Positions 16,643 to 26,273 are shown, counted from the stretch's first letter. The stretch: 48,873 nt of DNA from an uncultured Lachnospiraceae bacterium (GCA_947169235.1 CAMVOY010000011.1:1-48873); one strand, 5' to 3'. Translations and numbers: made by a program. Notes: generated by a model not told the origin, from the sequence alone.

Positions 16643-18109
16643 ATGAAATGTCCCGTATGCGGTGCCAAGGTAGCAGACAATGTCTATCAGTGCAGCTTCT
16701 GCGGATCTGACCTGTCTGTCATCCAATATTTGAAGCGTGTTTCGGGCACCTACTACAATATAGGACTGGAGAGAGCGAGAGTCCGCGATCTGACGGGATC
16801 CGTGGCCGCGCTAAGGAAGAGTCTGCGCTTTTATAAGGAAAACAAGGACGCGAGAAACCTTTTGGGACTCGTGTATTACGAGATGGGTGAGATCACGGCA
16901 GCGCTCAGTGAATGGGTGCTCAGCAAATACCTTACTCCCGAGAAAAACAGCGCTGATTACTATATAGATACACTTCAGAAAAACACTGTCGCAGTGGATG
17001 CGACAGATCAGACTATAAAAAAATACAATGCTGCGCTTCAGTCTGCGCAGTCAGGAAACGCTGATCTTGCGATCATACAGCTGAAAAAAGTAGTGAGTCT
17101 CAATCCGCACTTTATCAGGGCGGCTCATTTGCTTTCTCTGTTGTACATGAAAGAAAAAGAATATGCAAAGGCAGAGAAGCTTTTGCAGCGAGTGAGAAAG
17201 ATAGATACAAATAATACGACCACGCTCAGATACTTAAAAGAAATATACGAAGAGACCGGTGGCGGAGAGATCCATGACAAGACTAAAAAAGCCAAGCCCA
17301 AAAAGGATCCTCTCGAGAATGTAAAACCGGTTGGAGCGTATCGCGAGGAGAAGAGATCTCTGATGCCGTTTATGTATCTGGTGATCGGACTGGTTGTAGG
17401 TATCGCGGTAACATTCGTTCTTATCAGGCCTACTCTTATGAAGAACAGTATGGATCAGGGCAGTGAGATCGCTGATGTAAATGAAAAAATATCCGTCAAG
17501 GATACTCAGATATCTGCAATGGAAGGCGAAAAGGAAGACCTTCAGAATCAGATAAATGATCTGCAGGAAAAGATCAAAAATGCTGATACAAAGGCTCAAA
17601 AAGAATCAGAGAATTACGAAAAGCTTTTGAAGGCTGTCTCGATGTATATCGCCGGAGATAAGCTTGGTGCCATGTCTGCGGTTTCGGAATGCTCAAAGAA
17701 GGATTTTGCTCTGAAGGAAGCAAAGAGCCTGTATACTACGGTATCGACTATCACTGATCAGGAACTCACCACGCTGATCACCAGAGCGAGGGAGACCATC
17801 AACACAAGCTATGATGAGGCACTGTCTCAGCTCAAGGCTTTGAATAAGGTCGCTCCGAACAATCAAAAGATATTGTATCTGATGGGACGCTGCTATCATT
17901 ACAAGGGCGACAAGAAAAGAGCCAAGAAGTACTATGAAAAAGCTCTCGCGATCCAGTCCGGAACGGAAGATGCGGTACAGTCTCAGAGATATCTTGACGA
18001 GCTGAACGGTAAGAGTGTCGCTGAGAATACGAACGAAGCTGAGGGCAACAACGAAGGAAACAATGAAGGCGAAGACGATACCGGAGAGAATGGAGATACC
18101 GAGGAGTAA
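16643..18109 (+). CDS. Zinc-ribbon / TPR protein with one membrane helix
   Basis: 488 aa of unknown function. Residues 3-22 are a zinc ribbon (CPVCGAKVADNVYQCSFCG). TPR-like helices follow (about 35-205; e.g. DARNLLGLVYYEMGEITAAL and HFIRAAHLLSLLYMKEKEYA). A lysine-rich stretch leads to one transmembrane helix (about 239-262), a coiled coil (about 275-325, EGEKEDLQNQINDLQEKI) and a second TPR part (about 385-450, KILYLMGRCYHYKGDKKRA). The tail is Asn/Glu/Gly-rich and acidic. The N-terminal half should be cytoplasmic and the C-terminal half outside. TTGGAGGAAGAG precedes the ATG. It lies 11 bases before fliB and is probably cotranscribed with it. Similar scaffolds are common in Lachnospiraceae. 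Confidence 0.8.
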   Translation: MKCPVCGAKVADNVYQCSFCGSDLSVIQYLKRVSGTYYNIGLERARVRDLTGSVAALRKSLRFYKENKDARNLLGLVYYEMGEITAALSEWVLSKYLTPEKNSADYYIDTLQKNTVAVDATDQTIKKYNAALQSAQSGNADLAIIQLKKVVSLNPHFIRAAHLLSLLYMKEKEYAKAEKLLQRVRKIDTNNTTTLRYLKEIYEETGGGEIHDKTKKAKPKKDPLENVKPVGAYREEKRSLMPFMYLVIGLVVGIAVTFVLIRPTLMKNSMDQGSEIADVNEKISVKDTQISAMEGEKEDLQNQINDLQEKIKNADTKAQKESENYEKLLKAVSMYIAGDKLGAMSAVSECSKKDFALKEAKSLYTTVSTITDQELTTLITRARETINTSYDEALSQLKALNKVAPNNQKILYLMGRCYHYKGDKKRAKKYYEKALAIQSGTEDAVQSQRYLDELNGKSVAENTNEAEGNNEGNNEGEDDTGENGDTEE

Positions 18110-18120
18110 AGAGGCTGTAT

Positions 18121-19383
18121 ATGAAAGAAGTATTTCCAAAGTATTATGAGAGTTTCCGCTGTATAGCTGACAGGTGTGAGGACACCTGTTGCGCAGGATG
18201 GGAAATTGATATTGATGATGCAAGCTATGATGCATATATGCGCGTCGGGGGAGACCTCGGCGCGCGTTTGCGTGCATGTATAAAAACCTATGGTGAGATG
18301 GCCGGGGATGATGCGGAGTATGAGGAGGTCTATGAGCAGCATGGATTTGTGCTAACCGATGATATGAGGTGTCCTTTCCTTGATGAACATAACCTCTGCG
18401 ATCTGTACAAAGAGCTCGGTGAGGATGCCCTCTGCGAGGTATGTACAAACACTCCCAGAAACTTCTTGGAGTACAGAGTTAAGGGTGCCGGTATGATCCG
18501 TGAGATATCCATCAGTGCTAGTTGCCCGGAGGCTGCGAGACTTATCTATGCCTCGGGTGAGACCATGCGATTTGCGGAAAGAGAAGCCGATGATGAATCA
18601 GGCCTTTATGATGATGTTTCTGATGAAGAGGAAACAGAAACAGAGGAGGAACTCGGACTCTTTTTAAGGGATGTCAGAGATGAAGCGATCCGCATACTTC
18701 AGGACAGGAAACATTCATTGCATGAGAGGCTCAGACTGTTTCTCATGCACGCCGATGCGGTACAGGAGCATATCAACTGCTGGGAGGCAGGAAAAGAGGA
18801 TCTGCCTGAGAAGGTGAGTGTCGGTGAGTCCGGATACGATGCGCCTCATTGTGACAGGGAGGAAACAATCTACAGACATTTTCTGATCAGGATGGGAACT
18901 TATTCGGGGCTTGCGAGCATAGGTCCGGCTTGGGCTGAAAGGATGGAACTTTTGGCGGAGAGCTTTATAGGTGAAGCAGATGATGAAAGCACGGAAAACG
19001 ATGAGAACCCGGGAAAAAGCGGATACCGTGACACATATATCAAAACGACAGACGACTTGGATAAATATCTGACAACTAATAAAAGGGCCTGTGAATACGA
19101 GCATCTGTTGGTCTACTACGCATTTTTGCTGCTGAACAGAAGCATAGATGACTATGACTACCTGGGCAAAGCAAAGCTCGTAGTTCTCAGCTATCTTATG
19201 AACAGGGATATGGACGCCGCGGTATTTTTGAAAAAGGGTTCCATGGAGAAGACGGACCGTGAGGAGAACGCACGAATATATGCCAGAGAGGTCGAGCATG
19301 CTGAGGAGAATCTTGCAGATCTTTTTGAGGAGATTCTTTTCGAGAGGGCGTATGATAAGGATGCCCTTATAGCCATACTTTAA
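18121..19383 (+). CDS. fliB: FliB-like lysine N-methylase
   Basis: Resembles FliB, which methylates lysines of flagellin using S-adenosylmethionine. The cysteine pattern of the family is complete: RCIADRCEDTCCAGWEID at the N-terminus, RCPFLDEHNLCDLYKELG, ALCEVCTNTPRNF and SASCPEAARL (residues about 10-150), which probably hold a metal cluster or zinc. The rest is helical, with an acidic insert near residues 155-180 (DVSDEEETETEEELG). 420 aa, about family size. No flagellin gene is near, but a FliK-like gene with a sigma-D-like promoter lies 3 kb downstream. FliB-family enzymes in non-motile hosts may methylate other proteins, so the substrate is inferred. Confidence 0.87.
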   Translation: MKEVFPKYYESFRCIADRCEDTCCAGWEIDIDDASYDAYMRVGGDLGARLRACIKTYGEMAGDDAEYEEVYEQHGFVLTDDMRCPFLDEHNLCDLYKELGEDALCEVCTNTPRNFLEYRVKGAGMIREISISASCPEAARLIYASGETMRFAEREADDESGLYDDVSDEEETETEEELGLFLRDVRDEAIRILQDRKHSLHERLRLFLMHADAVQEHINCWEAGKEDLPEKVSVGESGYDAPHCDREETIYRHFLIRMGTYSGLASIGPAWAERMELLAESFIGEADDESTENDENPGKSGYRDTYIKTTDDLDKYLTTNKRACEYEHLLVYYAFLLLNRSIDDYDYLGKAKLVVLSYLMNRDMDAAVFLKKGSMEKTDREENARIYAREVEHAEENLADLFEEILFERAYDKDALIAIL

Positions 19384-19439
19384 CCAACCCTATCGTATGA
19401 TAATGATATTTTTCGTAGTCTGATTTCTTAAAGATTTTC

Positions 19440-19468
19440 TTGACAATTTCCTAATAAAAATGTAAAAT
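19440..19468 (+). promoter_or_regulatory. Promoter of rny
   Basis: TTGACA (19440-19445), a 17-base spacer and TAAAAT (19463-19468). CTGTGGT starts 8 bases later (19477). The 5' untranslated region is about 70 bases. Confidence 0.85.
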
Positions 19469-19544
19469 AATGATAACTGTGGTGCTTCGGACAAATATAG
19501 GGGACCGGACACGCAGATAACTAAATATAAGGAGGTGCACCGAC

Positions 19545-21101
19545 GTGCTACTTAATGTTGTTGTAGGTGGCGTCGCTGTGATCCTCATTGTCGTCGCATT
19601 TTTGGTTGGACGTAAGGGTGGAATGAGTTATCAGAACCGTCTGAACGATGCAAAGATTGGAAATGCTGAAGAAAAGGCAAGGGAGATCATCGATGAAGCG
19701 CTGAAGACCGCCGAAAACAAGAAACGAGAAGCCCTGCTGGAAGCTAAGGAGGAAAACCTCAAGGTCAAGAATGATCTCGATCAGGAGGTCAAGGAGCGAA
19801 GAGCAGAGATTCAGGAATACGAAAAGCGCGTACTGAGCAAGGAAGAAACACTTGACAAGAAAACGGATGCACTCGAGAAACGGGAACGCTCACAGCAGCA
19901 GCGTGAGAAGAGCTTTGAAAAGGAAAAGGAAAGAGTTGAAGAACTCCGTCAGAGCCATATGCGCGAGCTTGAGAAGATTTCCGGTCTCACCTCTGAACAA
20001 GCAAAAGAGTATTTATTAAAGCAAGTTGAAGAAGATGTAAAACATGAAACCGCGGTAATGATCAAAGACATGGAGCGTCAGGCGAAGGAGGAAGCGGACA
20101 AAAAGGCGAAAGAATACATCGTCTCCGCGATCCAGCGCTGCGCTGCAGATCATGTATCGGAAACTTCCATTTCTGTTGTGCCTCTGCCGGGCGATGAGAT
20201 GAAGGGAAGGATCATCGGTCGAGAGGGACGCAATATCAGAACCCTCGAGAATCTGACCGGTATCGACCTTATCATAGATGATACGCCTGAGGCAGTTATC
20301 CTGTCGGGCTTTGATCCGGTGAGGAGAGAGGTTGCCAGGATCGCTTTGGAGAAGCTGATCATCGATGGACGAATCCATCCTGCTCGTATTGAGGAGATGG
20401 TTGAAAAGGCACAGAAGGAAGTTGAGACCACCATCCGCGAGGAAGGTGAAGCAGCGACACTTGAGGTTGGCGTACACGGAATCCATCCGGAGCTCGTGCG
20501 TCTTCTGGGTCGCATGAAATACCGTACCAGCTTCGGTCAGAATGCATTGAAGCACTCGATCGAGGTAGCTCATCTATGTGGGCTTTTGGCAGCGGAGGTC
20601 GGCGCTGATGTGCGTACGGCCAAGCGTGCCGGACTTCTCCATGATATCGGTAAATCCGTCGATCAGGAGATGGAGGGAACTCACGTACAGATCGGTGCGG
20701 ATCTGTGTCGCAAGTACAAAGAGACACCGCTTATCGTAAATGCGGTTGAGGCTCACCACGGAGACGTGGAGGCTGAAAGTATGATCGCCGTACTGGTACA
20801 GGCGGCGGACGCGATCTCGGCAGCGAGACCGGGGGCGCGAAGAGAGACGATGGAGACCTATACCAACCGTCTCAAGCAGCTTGAAGATGTTGCCAACAGC
20901 TTCAAGGGTGTTGAAAAATCTTTTGCAATTCAGGCAGGTAGAGAAGTTCGAGTGATAGTGGAGCCCGATCAGGTATCTGATGACGAGATGGTCATCATGG
21001 CCAGAGAGATGTCCAAGAGAATTCAGGACGAGCTCCAGTACCCGGGAACCATCAAGGTTAATATCATCCGTGAATCAAGGGTGATAGACTACGCTAAGTA
21101 A
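19545..21101 (+). CDS. rny: Ribonuclease Y
   Basis: Membrane-anchored endoribonuclease that starts decay of many mRNAs in Firmicutes. 518 aa: an N-terminal transmembrane helix ([18 protein letters not shown]), a long charged coiled coil (about 30-190), a KH RNA-binding domain ([19 protein letters not shown]) and an HD phosphohydrolase domain with [12 protein letters not shown] and the downstream [12 protein letters not shown] 19545 is preceded by AGGAGGTG at 7-base spacing, so a GTG start is well supported. It has its own promoter and terminator, so it is monocistronic. Length and motifs are entirely ordinary. Confidence 0.97.
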   Translation: MLLNVVVGGVAVILIVVAFLVGRKGGMSYQNRLNDAKIGNAEEKAREIIDEALKTAENKKREALLEAKEENLKVKNDLDQEVKERRAEIQEYEKRVLSKEETLDKKTDALEKRERSQQQREKSFEKEKERVEELRQSHMRELEKISGLTSEQAKEYLLKQVEEDVKHETAVMIKDMERQAKEEADKKAKEYIVSAIQRCAADHVSETSISVVPLPGDEMKGRIIGREGRNIRTLENLTGIDLIIDDTPEAVILSGFDPVRREVARIALEKLIIDGRIHPARIEEMVEKAQKEVETTIREEGEAATLEVGVHGIHPELVRLLGRMKYRTSFGQNALKHSIEVAHLCGLLAAEVGADVRTAKRAGLLHDIGKSVDQEMEGTHVQIGADLCRKYKETPLIVNAVEAHHGDVEAESMIAVLVQAADAISAARPGARRETMETYTNRLKQLEDVANSFKGVEKSFAIQAGREVRVIVEPDQVSDDEMVIMAREMSKRIQDELQYPGTIKVNIIRESRVIDYAK

Positions 21102-21128
21102 CGCATTAGCAGAATGATACTGCATTAT

Positions 21129-21172
21129 AAAGAGCCCATAAGTATGTGCTGCATACCTAGGGGCTCTTTTTA
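21129..21172 (+). terminator. Rho-independent terminator of rny
   Basis: AAAGAGCCC (21129-21137) pairs with GGGCTCTTT (21161-21169), with an inner GTATG/CATAC stem, followed by TTTATATTT. It overlaps the last codons of the convergent acyltransferase gene; on the minus strand the stem is not followed by a T-run. Confidence 0.88.
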
Positions 21173-22248
21173 TATTTATTGCAGAGGCGTTTGGCCTGAT
21201 TTACGATCAATATTATCGGGATCTCCAAGATGATAAGTATAACAAGTATCGCCAGACAGTGAAGCGCGTATGTGGGAGAAGAAGGCCCCGGTATCCGGTG
21301 GACTATAAGCTTCCATAATGAGCGGGCGAGATCGTTAAGTAAAAACAGAGAGTTTGTGCACATTATCGTTATTGAATTGATCCCCAAGTATCTGAGGGGT
21401 CCGAGCGGGATATGTTTATAAAGCCAATCGATGATAAGTATCACCCCGAATGAACCGGTAAGAGCAGTGACATAAAACAGGATCGGATAACAACCTACGT
21501 CGGTCTGACGCGGGTGCACGGCTCCGTTAAGCCATGACAGCCACACGGTCAAAGCAGAGAAAAATACTCCGATTGCGAGTCTGACCGCATTGTCAGGGAT
21601 CCTGTTATAAAGGGTGTATGCAAGATAGCCCAAGATCATAAACCAAGCAGCGAGAAGCGAAACCGACGGGATGCGGATCGCGGATCTGAGGAGTGTGCCC
21701 ACGAAGCCTTTTCCGTACATGCCCGAATATGATGTGTTTAGAATACCGAACCCGTAAAATATAAAAGGGGTTATGATCAGATATATTATTCTGAGTATAA
21801 TGTGTGAGCGCATTATGAAAAAAAAGACAAGCTTCCCGAAGAAAAATACGGGGATGAACCACAGCGCCGCTACGCCGACCAAAGATAAGGTCTTTTTTAT
21901 CTCTTTGTAAAGGAGTTCCCATTGATCTTTGTGAGCACAGAGATTATAAACAAAACGTATAAGAAGACCTATAAAGCTGAAGCAAAAGTAAGGGATGAAT
22001 AGATGCTTGGCCAGGCTTATGGTATACCTCGCAGGTTTGTGTTTTAAAAATCCCCCGGTATGTGCGGTCAGAAAACCTGAAGCGATGAAAAACAGGGGGT
22101 TGATCATGGAAGTTATTAAGCACTCCAAAAGACTCGGTGAGCTGGTGATATGTACCAGCATGACCAGGATCATGCCGAATCCTCTCACGGCATCCATATA
22201 GTCGAGTCTGTTTGTTTCGGTGATTTCCTTTTTACGCTCTGAGATCAA
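21157..22248 (-). CDS. Acyltransferase-3 family membrane protein
   Basis: An integral membrane acyltransferase of 363 aa with about ten hydrophobic helices. It belongs to the acyltransferase-3 family, which adds O-acetyl or similar groups to surface glycans. The N-terminal signature is RLDYMDAVRGFGMILVMLVH, where the Arg/Asp and the helix-1 His are typical of the family. The TTG start at 22246-22248 is supported by AGAGG seven bases upstream and by a 17-base overlap with the FliK-like gene, giving translational coupling; Met18 is an alternative. The stop lies inside the rny terminator stem. The glycan substrate is unknown. Confidence 0.85.
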   Translation of the reverse strand: MISERKKEITETNRLDYMDAVRGFGMILVMLVHITSSPSLLECLITSMINPLFFIASGFLTAHTGGFLKHKPARYTISLAKHLFIPYFCFSFIGLLIRFVYNLCAHKDQWELLYKEIKKTLSLVGVAALWFIPVFFFGKLVFFFIMRSHIILRIIYLIITPFIFYGFGILNTSYSGMYGKGFVGTLLRSAIRIPSVSLLAAWFMILGYLAYTLYNRIPDNAVRLAIGVFFSALTVWLSWLNGAVHPRQTDVGCYPILFYVTALTGSFGVILIIDWLYKHIPLGPLRYLGINSITIMCTNSLFLLNDLARSLWKLIVHRIPGPSSPTYALHCLAILVILIILEIPIILIVNQAKRLCNKYKKSP

Positions 22249-24178
22249 ATGAATACCTCTTCATGCCTCCCACCGGAGCTTCCGATGCGAGGAAATCCTT
22301 TACTATGTCGACATCTTTTTCTTTCGGATTCATCGTACCCTGAAAAGCGAATCCCTGCTCATTTATGGCGTCTTTCAGCATCTCCATGTTTTTTGAGAAC
22401 AGAGCCTCGGTATCCTTTCTGTCTGTATAGAAGGCGGCAGTCACTGCCGTGTTCTCACGGGTGATATGTATATCGAGAGTCCCGAGGTGATCCATTTCCA
22501 GATGCAGGACTGCTTTAAGCTTGTTTGGATTCTTTCTGAGGTTTTCTTTGCGAGTCATTACATACAGATCGCCGTGGGCGTTCTGGTTTTGGAGCTTGAT
22601 CGGCAGCTGCATATATTGGAAGGTCTCATTAAGAGCTTTCATGAAATCCAGGTTTTGATTCATATCCTTGGCGGTCCCTGAGAGATCCGAAAAAAGGTCC
22701 TTTCCCAGAGTGGTCTCGGAAAAATGTTCTAATGCTACGAATTGTTGATTCATCCTATCGTAAATCTTTCTCATCGAGCCGTCTTCCTTCATTTCTTCAG
22801 GAGAGAGCGTCCAGTTCGTCATAAACTGTGACTTGATGAGAGTCTGAAAGCCTTTATCTGAAATGAGCTTACCGGATAATTCGTCTGACAACTTTGGAAA
22901 TTGTTTCTGTAATTCGCCGAGTAGCTCCCTGGTCGTAGCGGTTCCATCTGCAACAGCTTTTTTGAGATCTTCCGGTATCGGGTAGTCCTTCAAAAGATTT
23001 GAAAATGTTTCTCTTTCATCGGGCGAAAGAGAATAGCCGATCTGTTCATGGATAAACGGAGTTCTGAAATCCTCAGCCATACCTGACTGCGCTACCGCGT
23101 GACGGATAGCTCCTGCTGCGGTGTCTGTAAGATTATTAAAAAGGCTTTTCATTCGCGACAGTGCGCCGGGATCGGAAGCTTCGGAAGATTTTTCATCTGC
23201 TCCCGCTACCATGGCAGCCTCTTCGTCCGTAAGAACGGATGGGTTTTCGGAGTTCATCTCCTCGAGTCGTGATGCTATTTCGGGAGATGCGTTTGCCAGA
23301 GTCTTTATGGCATCCTGCAGTGAGAGCTGCTTCCCATCCGCATCGGTAAGAGTCATCTCCTCGCCGCTTAGCTTTAATAGCGTCTCGGTAGAAACCGGCT
23401 TTCCCTCAGCATCGAAGAAAGTAGGGATCTCGGCCTCTCCGGGAAGAGTCTTTTCGTGGATCAGGGTTGTCTCTTCCAAAGAAGGATCGGTGCTCAGTGC
23501 CAGTCTGATAAGCTCGGAGCCGACCTGCGCTGAGAGTCTGGGGACCTTCTCGCCTACAGAGCTGAGCATCTCCCCGATGGAATCAGTCAGAGAATCCATC
23601 TTATATAAAAGCTGGTGCGAACCATTTTTGTACTGTTCAAACTGTTTGACGGACTCCTCGGTCATGCTCATCCCGAGCCTGTCCATCGTGATAACGGCAT
23701 CGACACCGTTTGTCGGAAATTTCGATGTGAGTCGGATCGCATTCATGATGCTTTCCTTCGAGATGGAGCGACCGTTTTCCAATAATGACTGAACTATATC
23801 CAGATTCCTGTCGGTCTTTGGAAGCCCTGCCTCCTCGAGAGCCTGGTCGACGGTGTCATCCATGCCCAGGAGATAATTGTCGCCATATGCCTTAAGTATG
23901 ATCTTGTTGTCCTCAAGGCTTGCTACGCGGAAACCTGCCTTCTGACCTATGGAGTAGTTCGAAGCATCTTCGAGCTCGCCCGTAAAGGAAGCTCCTTCGC
24001 CGAGATCCAGAGAGATCCTGTTCCCGTGAACATCGGAAACTACACCCTTTAGCACCTGGCCCTCGCGCAGGGACAACGTGGTATTGCCCGTACGGTATGT
24101 ACGCGTACGGGTAGTCTGCGGTACGGCACCCTGGCCGCTCCCGTTATTCTGGATCATGTTGCTTCCTGCTATCGCCAT
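22232..24178 (-). CDS. FliK-like flagellar hook-length control protein
   Basis: 648 aa, no signal peptide or membrane segment. The C-terminal ~120 residues resemble the FliK hook-length control domain (LPIKLQNQNAHGDLYVMTRK, LHLEMDHLGTLDIHITREN). The N-terminal part has a short beta-rich domain (LREGQVLKGVVSDVHGNRIS) and then long, mostly helical, polar sequence, as expected of a ruler-type protein. Upstream is a GCCGATAT box typical of sigma-D (sigma-28) promoters, which supports a flagellar role. No other flagellar structural genes lie in the window. FliK itself would normally sit in the main fla/che operon, so this could be a second, specialised family member. The start is ATG 24176-24178 with GGAGAAG upstream. 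Confidence 0.7.
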   Translation of the reverse strand: MAIAGSNMIQNNGSGQGAVPQTTRTRTYRTGNTTLSLREGQVLKGVVSDVHGNRISLDLGEGASFTGELEDASNYSIGQKAGFRVASLEDNKIILKAYGDNYLLGMDDTVDQALEEAGLPKTDRNLDIVQSLLENGRSISKESIMNAIRLTSKFPTNGVDAVITMDRLGMSMTEESVKQFEQYKNGSHQLLYKMDSLTDSIGEMLSSVGEKVPRLSAQVGSELIRLALSTDPSLEETTLIHEKTLPGEAEIPTFFDAEGKPVSTETLLKLSGEEMTLTDADGKQLSLQDAIKTLANASPEIASRLEEMNSENPSVLTDEEAAMVAGADEKSSEASDPGALSRMKSLFNNLTDTAAGAIRHAVAQSGMAEDFRTPFIHEQIGYSLSPDERETFSNLLKDYPIPEDLKKAVADGTATTRELLGELQKQFPKLSDELSGKLISDKGFQTLIKSQFMTNWTLSPEEMKEDGSMRKIYDRMNQQFVALEHFSETTLGKDLFSDLSGTAKDMNQNLDFMKALNETFQYMQLPIKLQNQNAHGDLYVMTRKENLRKNPNKLKAVLHLEMDHLGTLDIHITRENTAVTAAFYTDRKDTEALFSKNMEMLKDAINEQGFAFQGTMNPKEKDVDIVKDFLASEAPVGGMKRYSFDLRA

Positions 24179-24240
24179 TTTACATGCTTCTCCGTTTCAA
24201 GGTATTTCCTACGTGAATCGTGTCATAACACTGCATATAT

Positions 24241-24269
24241 ATATCGGCATGCGATACAGTTTCATTTTA
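24241..24269 (-). promoter_or_regulatory. Sigma-D-like (flagellar) promoter for the FliK-like gene
   Basis: Read on the minus strand: TAAA (24266-24269), a 17-base spacer and GCCGATAT (24241-24248). The -10 is a perfect match to the sigma-28 class; the spacer is 1-2 bases longer than the usual 15-16. It lies 63 bases from the start codon. Confidence 0.6.
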
Positions 24270-24302
24270 TAGATGTTTTTTGATTTTGTAAAGAAAAAAG
24301 TG

Positions 24303-24331
24303 TTGACAATATGAATAAGAGGTGGTAAAGT
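24303..24331 (+). promoter_or_regulatory. Vegetative promoter of the hrcA operon
   Basis: TTGACA (24303-24308), 17-base spacer, TAAAGT (24326-24331) with a TGG extension. The CIRCE operator begins 5 bases after the -10, covering the transcription start. Confidence 0.9.
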
Positions 24332-24335
24332 ATGA

Positions 24336-24362
24336 TTAGCACTCAAGGAAAGCGAGTGCTAA
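24336..24362 (+). promoter_or_regulatory. CIRCE operator (HrcA binding site)
   Basis: A perfect inverted repeat TTAGCACTC-N9-GAGTGCTAA, the consensus operator for HrcA. It places hrcA-grpE-dnaK-dnaJ under autogenous heat-shock control. Confidence 0.98.
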
Positions 24363-24388
24363 CGAATCAAAAAAGAAAGGATTAGCGC

Positions 24389-25453
24389 ATGGAGATGGAG
24401 CTGACCGATCGCAAGAAAAAGATTCTCGAAGCGATCATCCGTACTTATATGGAAACAGGTGAACCGGTCGGATCACGTACCGTATCGAAGTTTACCGATC
24501 TGAACCTAAGCTCGGCGACGATCAGAAACGAAATGGCTGATCTCGAGGAGATGGGTTATATTCTTCAGCCGCACACATCGGCAGGGCGCATCCCTTCTGA
24601 TAAAGCATACAGGATGTACGTTGATGAGATCCTAACGACGAAGGACAAAGAAGTCAGCGAAATGCAGAACATCATGCTGAAGAGGGAGGACAAGATAGAT
24701 CTTCTCTTAAAGCAGGTGGCCAAGCTTTTGGCGCAGAATACGAATTATACCTCGATGGTCACCAAGCCGAGGTATGAGCACCGCAGGATCAAGTTCATCC
24801 AGCTGTCGCGTACCGGAGAGGATCAGATACTGGTTTTGATCGTCACGCAGAACAATCATGTGATAAACAAGTTCATCAGCACCGGTCAGGATATCGCCGA
24901 GAACGATCTCGCGCAGCTGAACTTCCTTCTGAACACCGCGCTCAACGGACTTGATGTTACGGAGATATCGATCGCGCTCGCACAGAAGATACGCGGTCAG
25001 GCGGGAGAGTACGAGGAGCTCGCGACATCGATCATCGATACGATAGCATCATCGATGACGGATGATGATTCGGAGATATACACTTCGGGAGCGACAAACA
25101 TCCTCAAGTATCCCGAGCTCACCGACAAGGATAAGATGGAGGGACTCCTTTCCACCTTTGAGGAAAAGCAGATGCTCACCGCATGGGCAAATGATGTCGG
25201 CCCGGATGAGAAGCAGGAGCATGCCATCCAGGTATATATCGGCGAGGAGTCACCGATAGAAAGCATGAAAGACTGTTCGGTGGTCACGGCCACCTATCAG
25301 ATAGAAGAGGGTGTATACGGAAAGATCGGAATTGTAGGACCAAAGAGAATGGACTATGAGAAGGTCGTCGGAACACTCGAAAACTGCATGAAGCAGTTAG
25401 ATGATATTTTTAAGAAAAATGACAAGGCACTGCCTGACAAGAGCAAAAAGTAG
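24389..25453 (+). CDS. hrcA: Heat-inducible transcription repressor HrcA
   Basis: Represses its own operon (and usually groESL) by binding CIRCE; it needs GroEL to fold, which links repression to chaperone supply. 354 aa. The N-terminal winged helix shows DRKKKILEAIIRTYMETGEP and LSSATIRNEMADLEEMGYI, both diagnostic, followed by PHTSAGRIPSDKAYR. The GAF-like middle and C-terminal regions are of normal length. The start at 24389 follows AAAGGA; Met3 is possible too. It is the first gene of the operon and the CIRCE lies 27 bases upstream. Confidence 0.97.
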   Translation: MEMELTDRKKKILEAIIRTYMETGEPVGSRTVSKFTDLNLSSATIRNEMADLEEMGYILQPHTSAGRIPSDKAYRMYVDEILTTKDKEVSEMQNIMLKREDKIDLLLKQVAKLLAQNTNYTSMVTKPRYEHRRIKFIQLSRTGEDQILVLIVTQNNHVINKFISTGQDIAENDLAQLNFLLNTALNGLDVTEISIALAQKIRGQAGEYEELATSIIDTIASSMTDDDSEIYTSGATNILKYPELTDKDKMEGLLSTFEEKQMLTAWANDVGPDEKQEHAIQVYIGEESPIESMKDCSVVTATYQIEEGVYGKIGIVGPKRMDYEKVVGTLENCMKQLDDIFKKNDKALPDKSKK

Positions 25454-25464
25454 GAGATGGAAAA

Positions 25465-26178
25465 ATGAGTAAAAAAAAGGAGCCGGATGTAATGACGGCC
25501 GAGGAACTCAAGAGAAAGGTTCAAGCAGGAGAGGACGTCACTGTGACCGATGAGGATATGACGGAAAAAGATGTCGAATCCGAAAAGGCCACTAAGAAAG
25601 GAAAAGGTGATGCCAATGGAGATGGAGTCTCAGACGATAAGCCCGGAGACCCGGATCAGACGGATGGCAGCGATGCTGATGAGTCTGGCGACGATGAAAA
25701 ATCCGAAAAAAACAAGCGGAAAAAGAAAAAAGATAAAAAAGACCCGCGCGATGAAAAAATAGCGGAACTTGAGGAGATCAGGTTAAGGCAGCTCGCAGAG
25801 TTTGAGAACTTCCGAAACCGCTCCGAGAAAGAAAAGGAAGCCCGCTTCGACATGGGTGCAAGATCGGTAGTGGAAAAGATCCTTCCGGTAGTAGATAACC
25901 TCGAACGAGGTCTCGCAGGTCTCTCGGACGAAGAAAAAGAATCGCCGTTTGCCAAAGGCATCGAGGCAGTCTACAAACAGCTGATGACATCGTTTGGCGA
26001 AATGAATGTCACGCCGATAGAGGCTGTCGGTAAGGAGTTCGATCCGAATCTTCACCAGGCAGTCATGCACGAGGAAGACGACTCGGACGACACTAATCTC
26101 ATAACCGAGGAACTCCAAAAAGGTTACATGTACAAAGACACCGTCGTAAGGTATTCAATGGTAAAGGTAAAGAACTAG
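25465..26178 (+). CDS. grpE: Nucleotide exchange factor GrpE
   Basis: Releases ADP from DnaK. 237 aa, longer than usual because of a highly charged, low-complexity N-terminus of about 90 residues (Asp/Glu/Lys/Gly-rich, e.g. DADESGDDEKSEKNKRKKKK). The family core starts at about 95: IAELEEIRLRQLAEFENFRN, the GrpE dimer helix, then VVDNLERGL and the beta-wing FDPNLHQAVMHEED with VVRYSMVKV at the end. GGAGATG precedes the ATG, 11 bases after hrcA. A stem-loop and a possible internal promoter separate it from dnaK. Confidence 0.96.
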   Translation: MSKKKEPDVMTAEELKRKVQAGEDVTVTDEDMTEKDVESEKATKKGKGDANGDGVSDDKPGDPDQTDGSDADESGDDEKSEKNKRKKKKDKKDPRDEKIAELEEIRLRQLAEFENFRNRSEKEKEARFDMGARSVVEKILPVVDNLERGLAGLSDEEKESPFAKGIEAVYKQLMTSFGEMNVTPIEAVGKEFDPNLHQAVMHEEDDSDDTNLITEELQKGYMYKDTVVRYSMVKVKN

Positions 26179-26184
26179 TTACAA

Positions 26185-26268
26185 GCGTCGATGCGGCGTT
26201 CGCAAACATTTTGAGAGCCCTTCAGAATGGGCGAGTCAAAATGTTTGTCGAACATCAGCGCGAGACGC
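26185..26268 (+). repeat. Long imperfect stem-loop between grpE and dnaK (element 1)
   Basis: A compound hairpin: GCGTC/GACGC outside, GTTCG/CGAAC next, then a perfect 12-bp stem CAAACATTTTGA (26203-26214) with TCAAAATGTTTG (26236-26247), and an inner GCCC/GGGC stem. Its size, position after a stop codon and the GCGAGTC tract in the 3' arm resemble the element at 45803-45882. There is no T-run directly after it, so it is probably an RNA-processing site or a mobile palindromic repeat rather than a terminator. Confidence 0.8.
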
Positions 26269-26273
26269 GCCAA

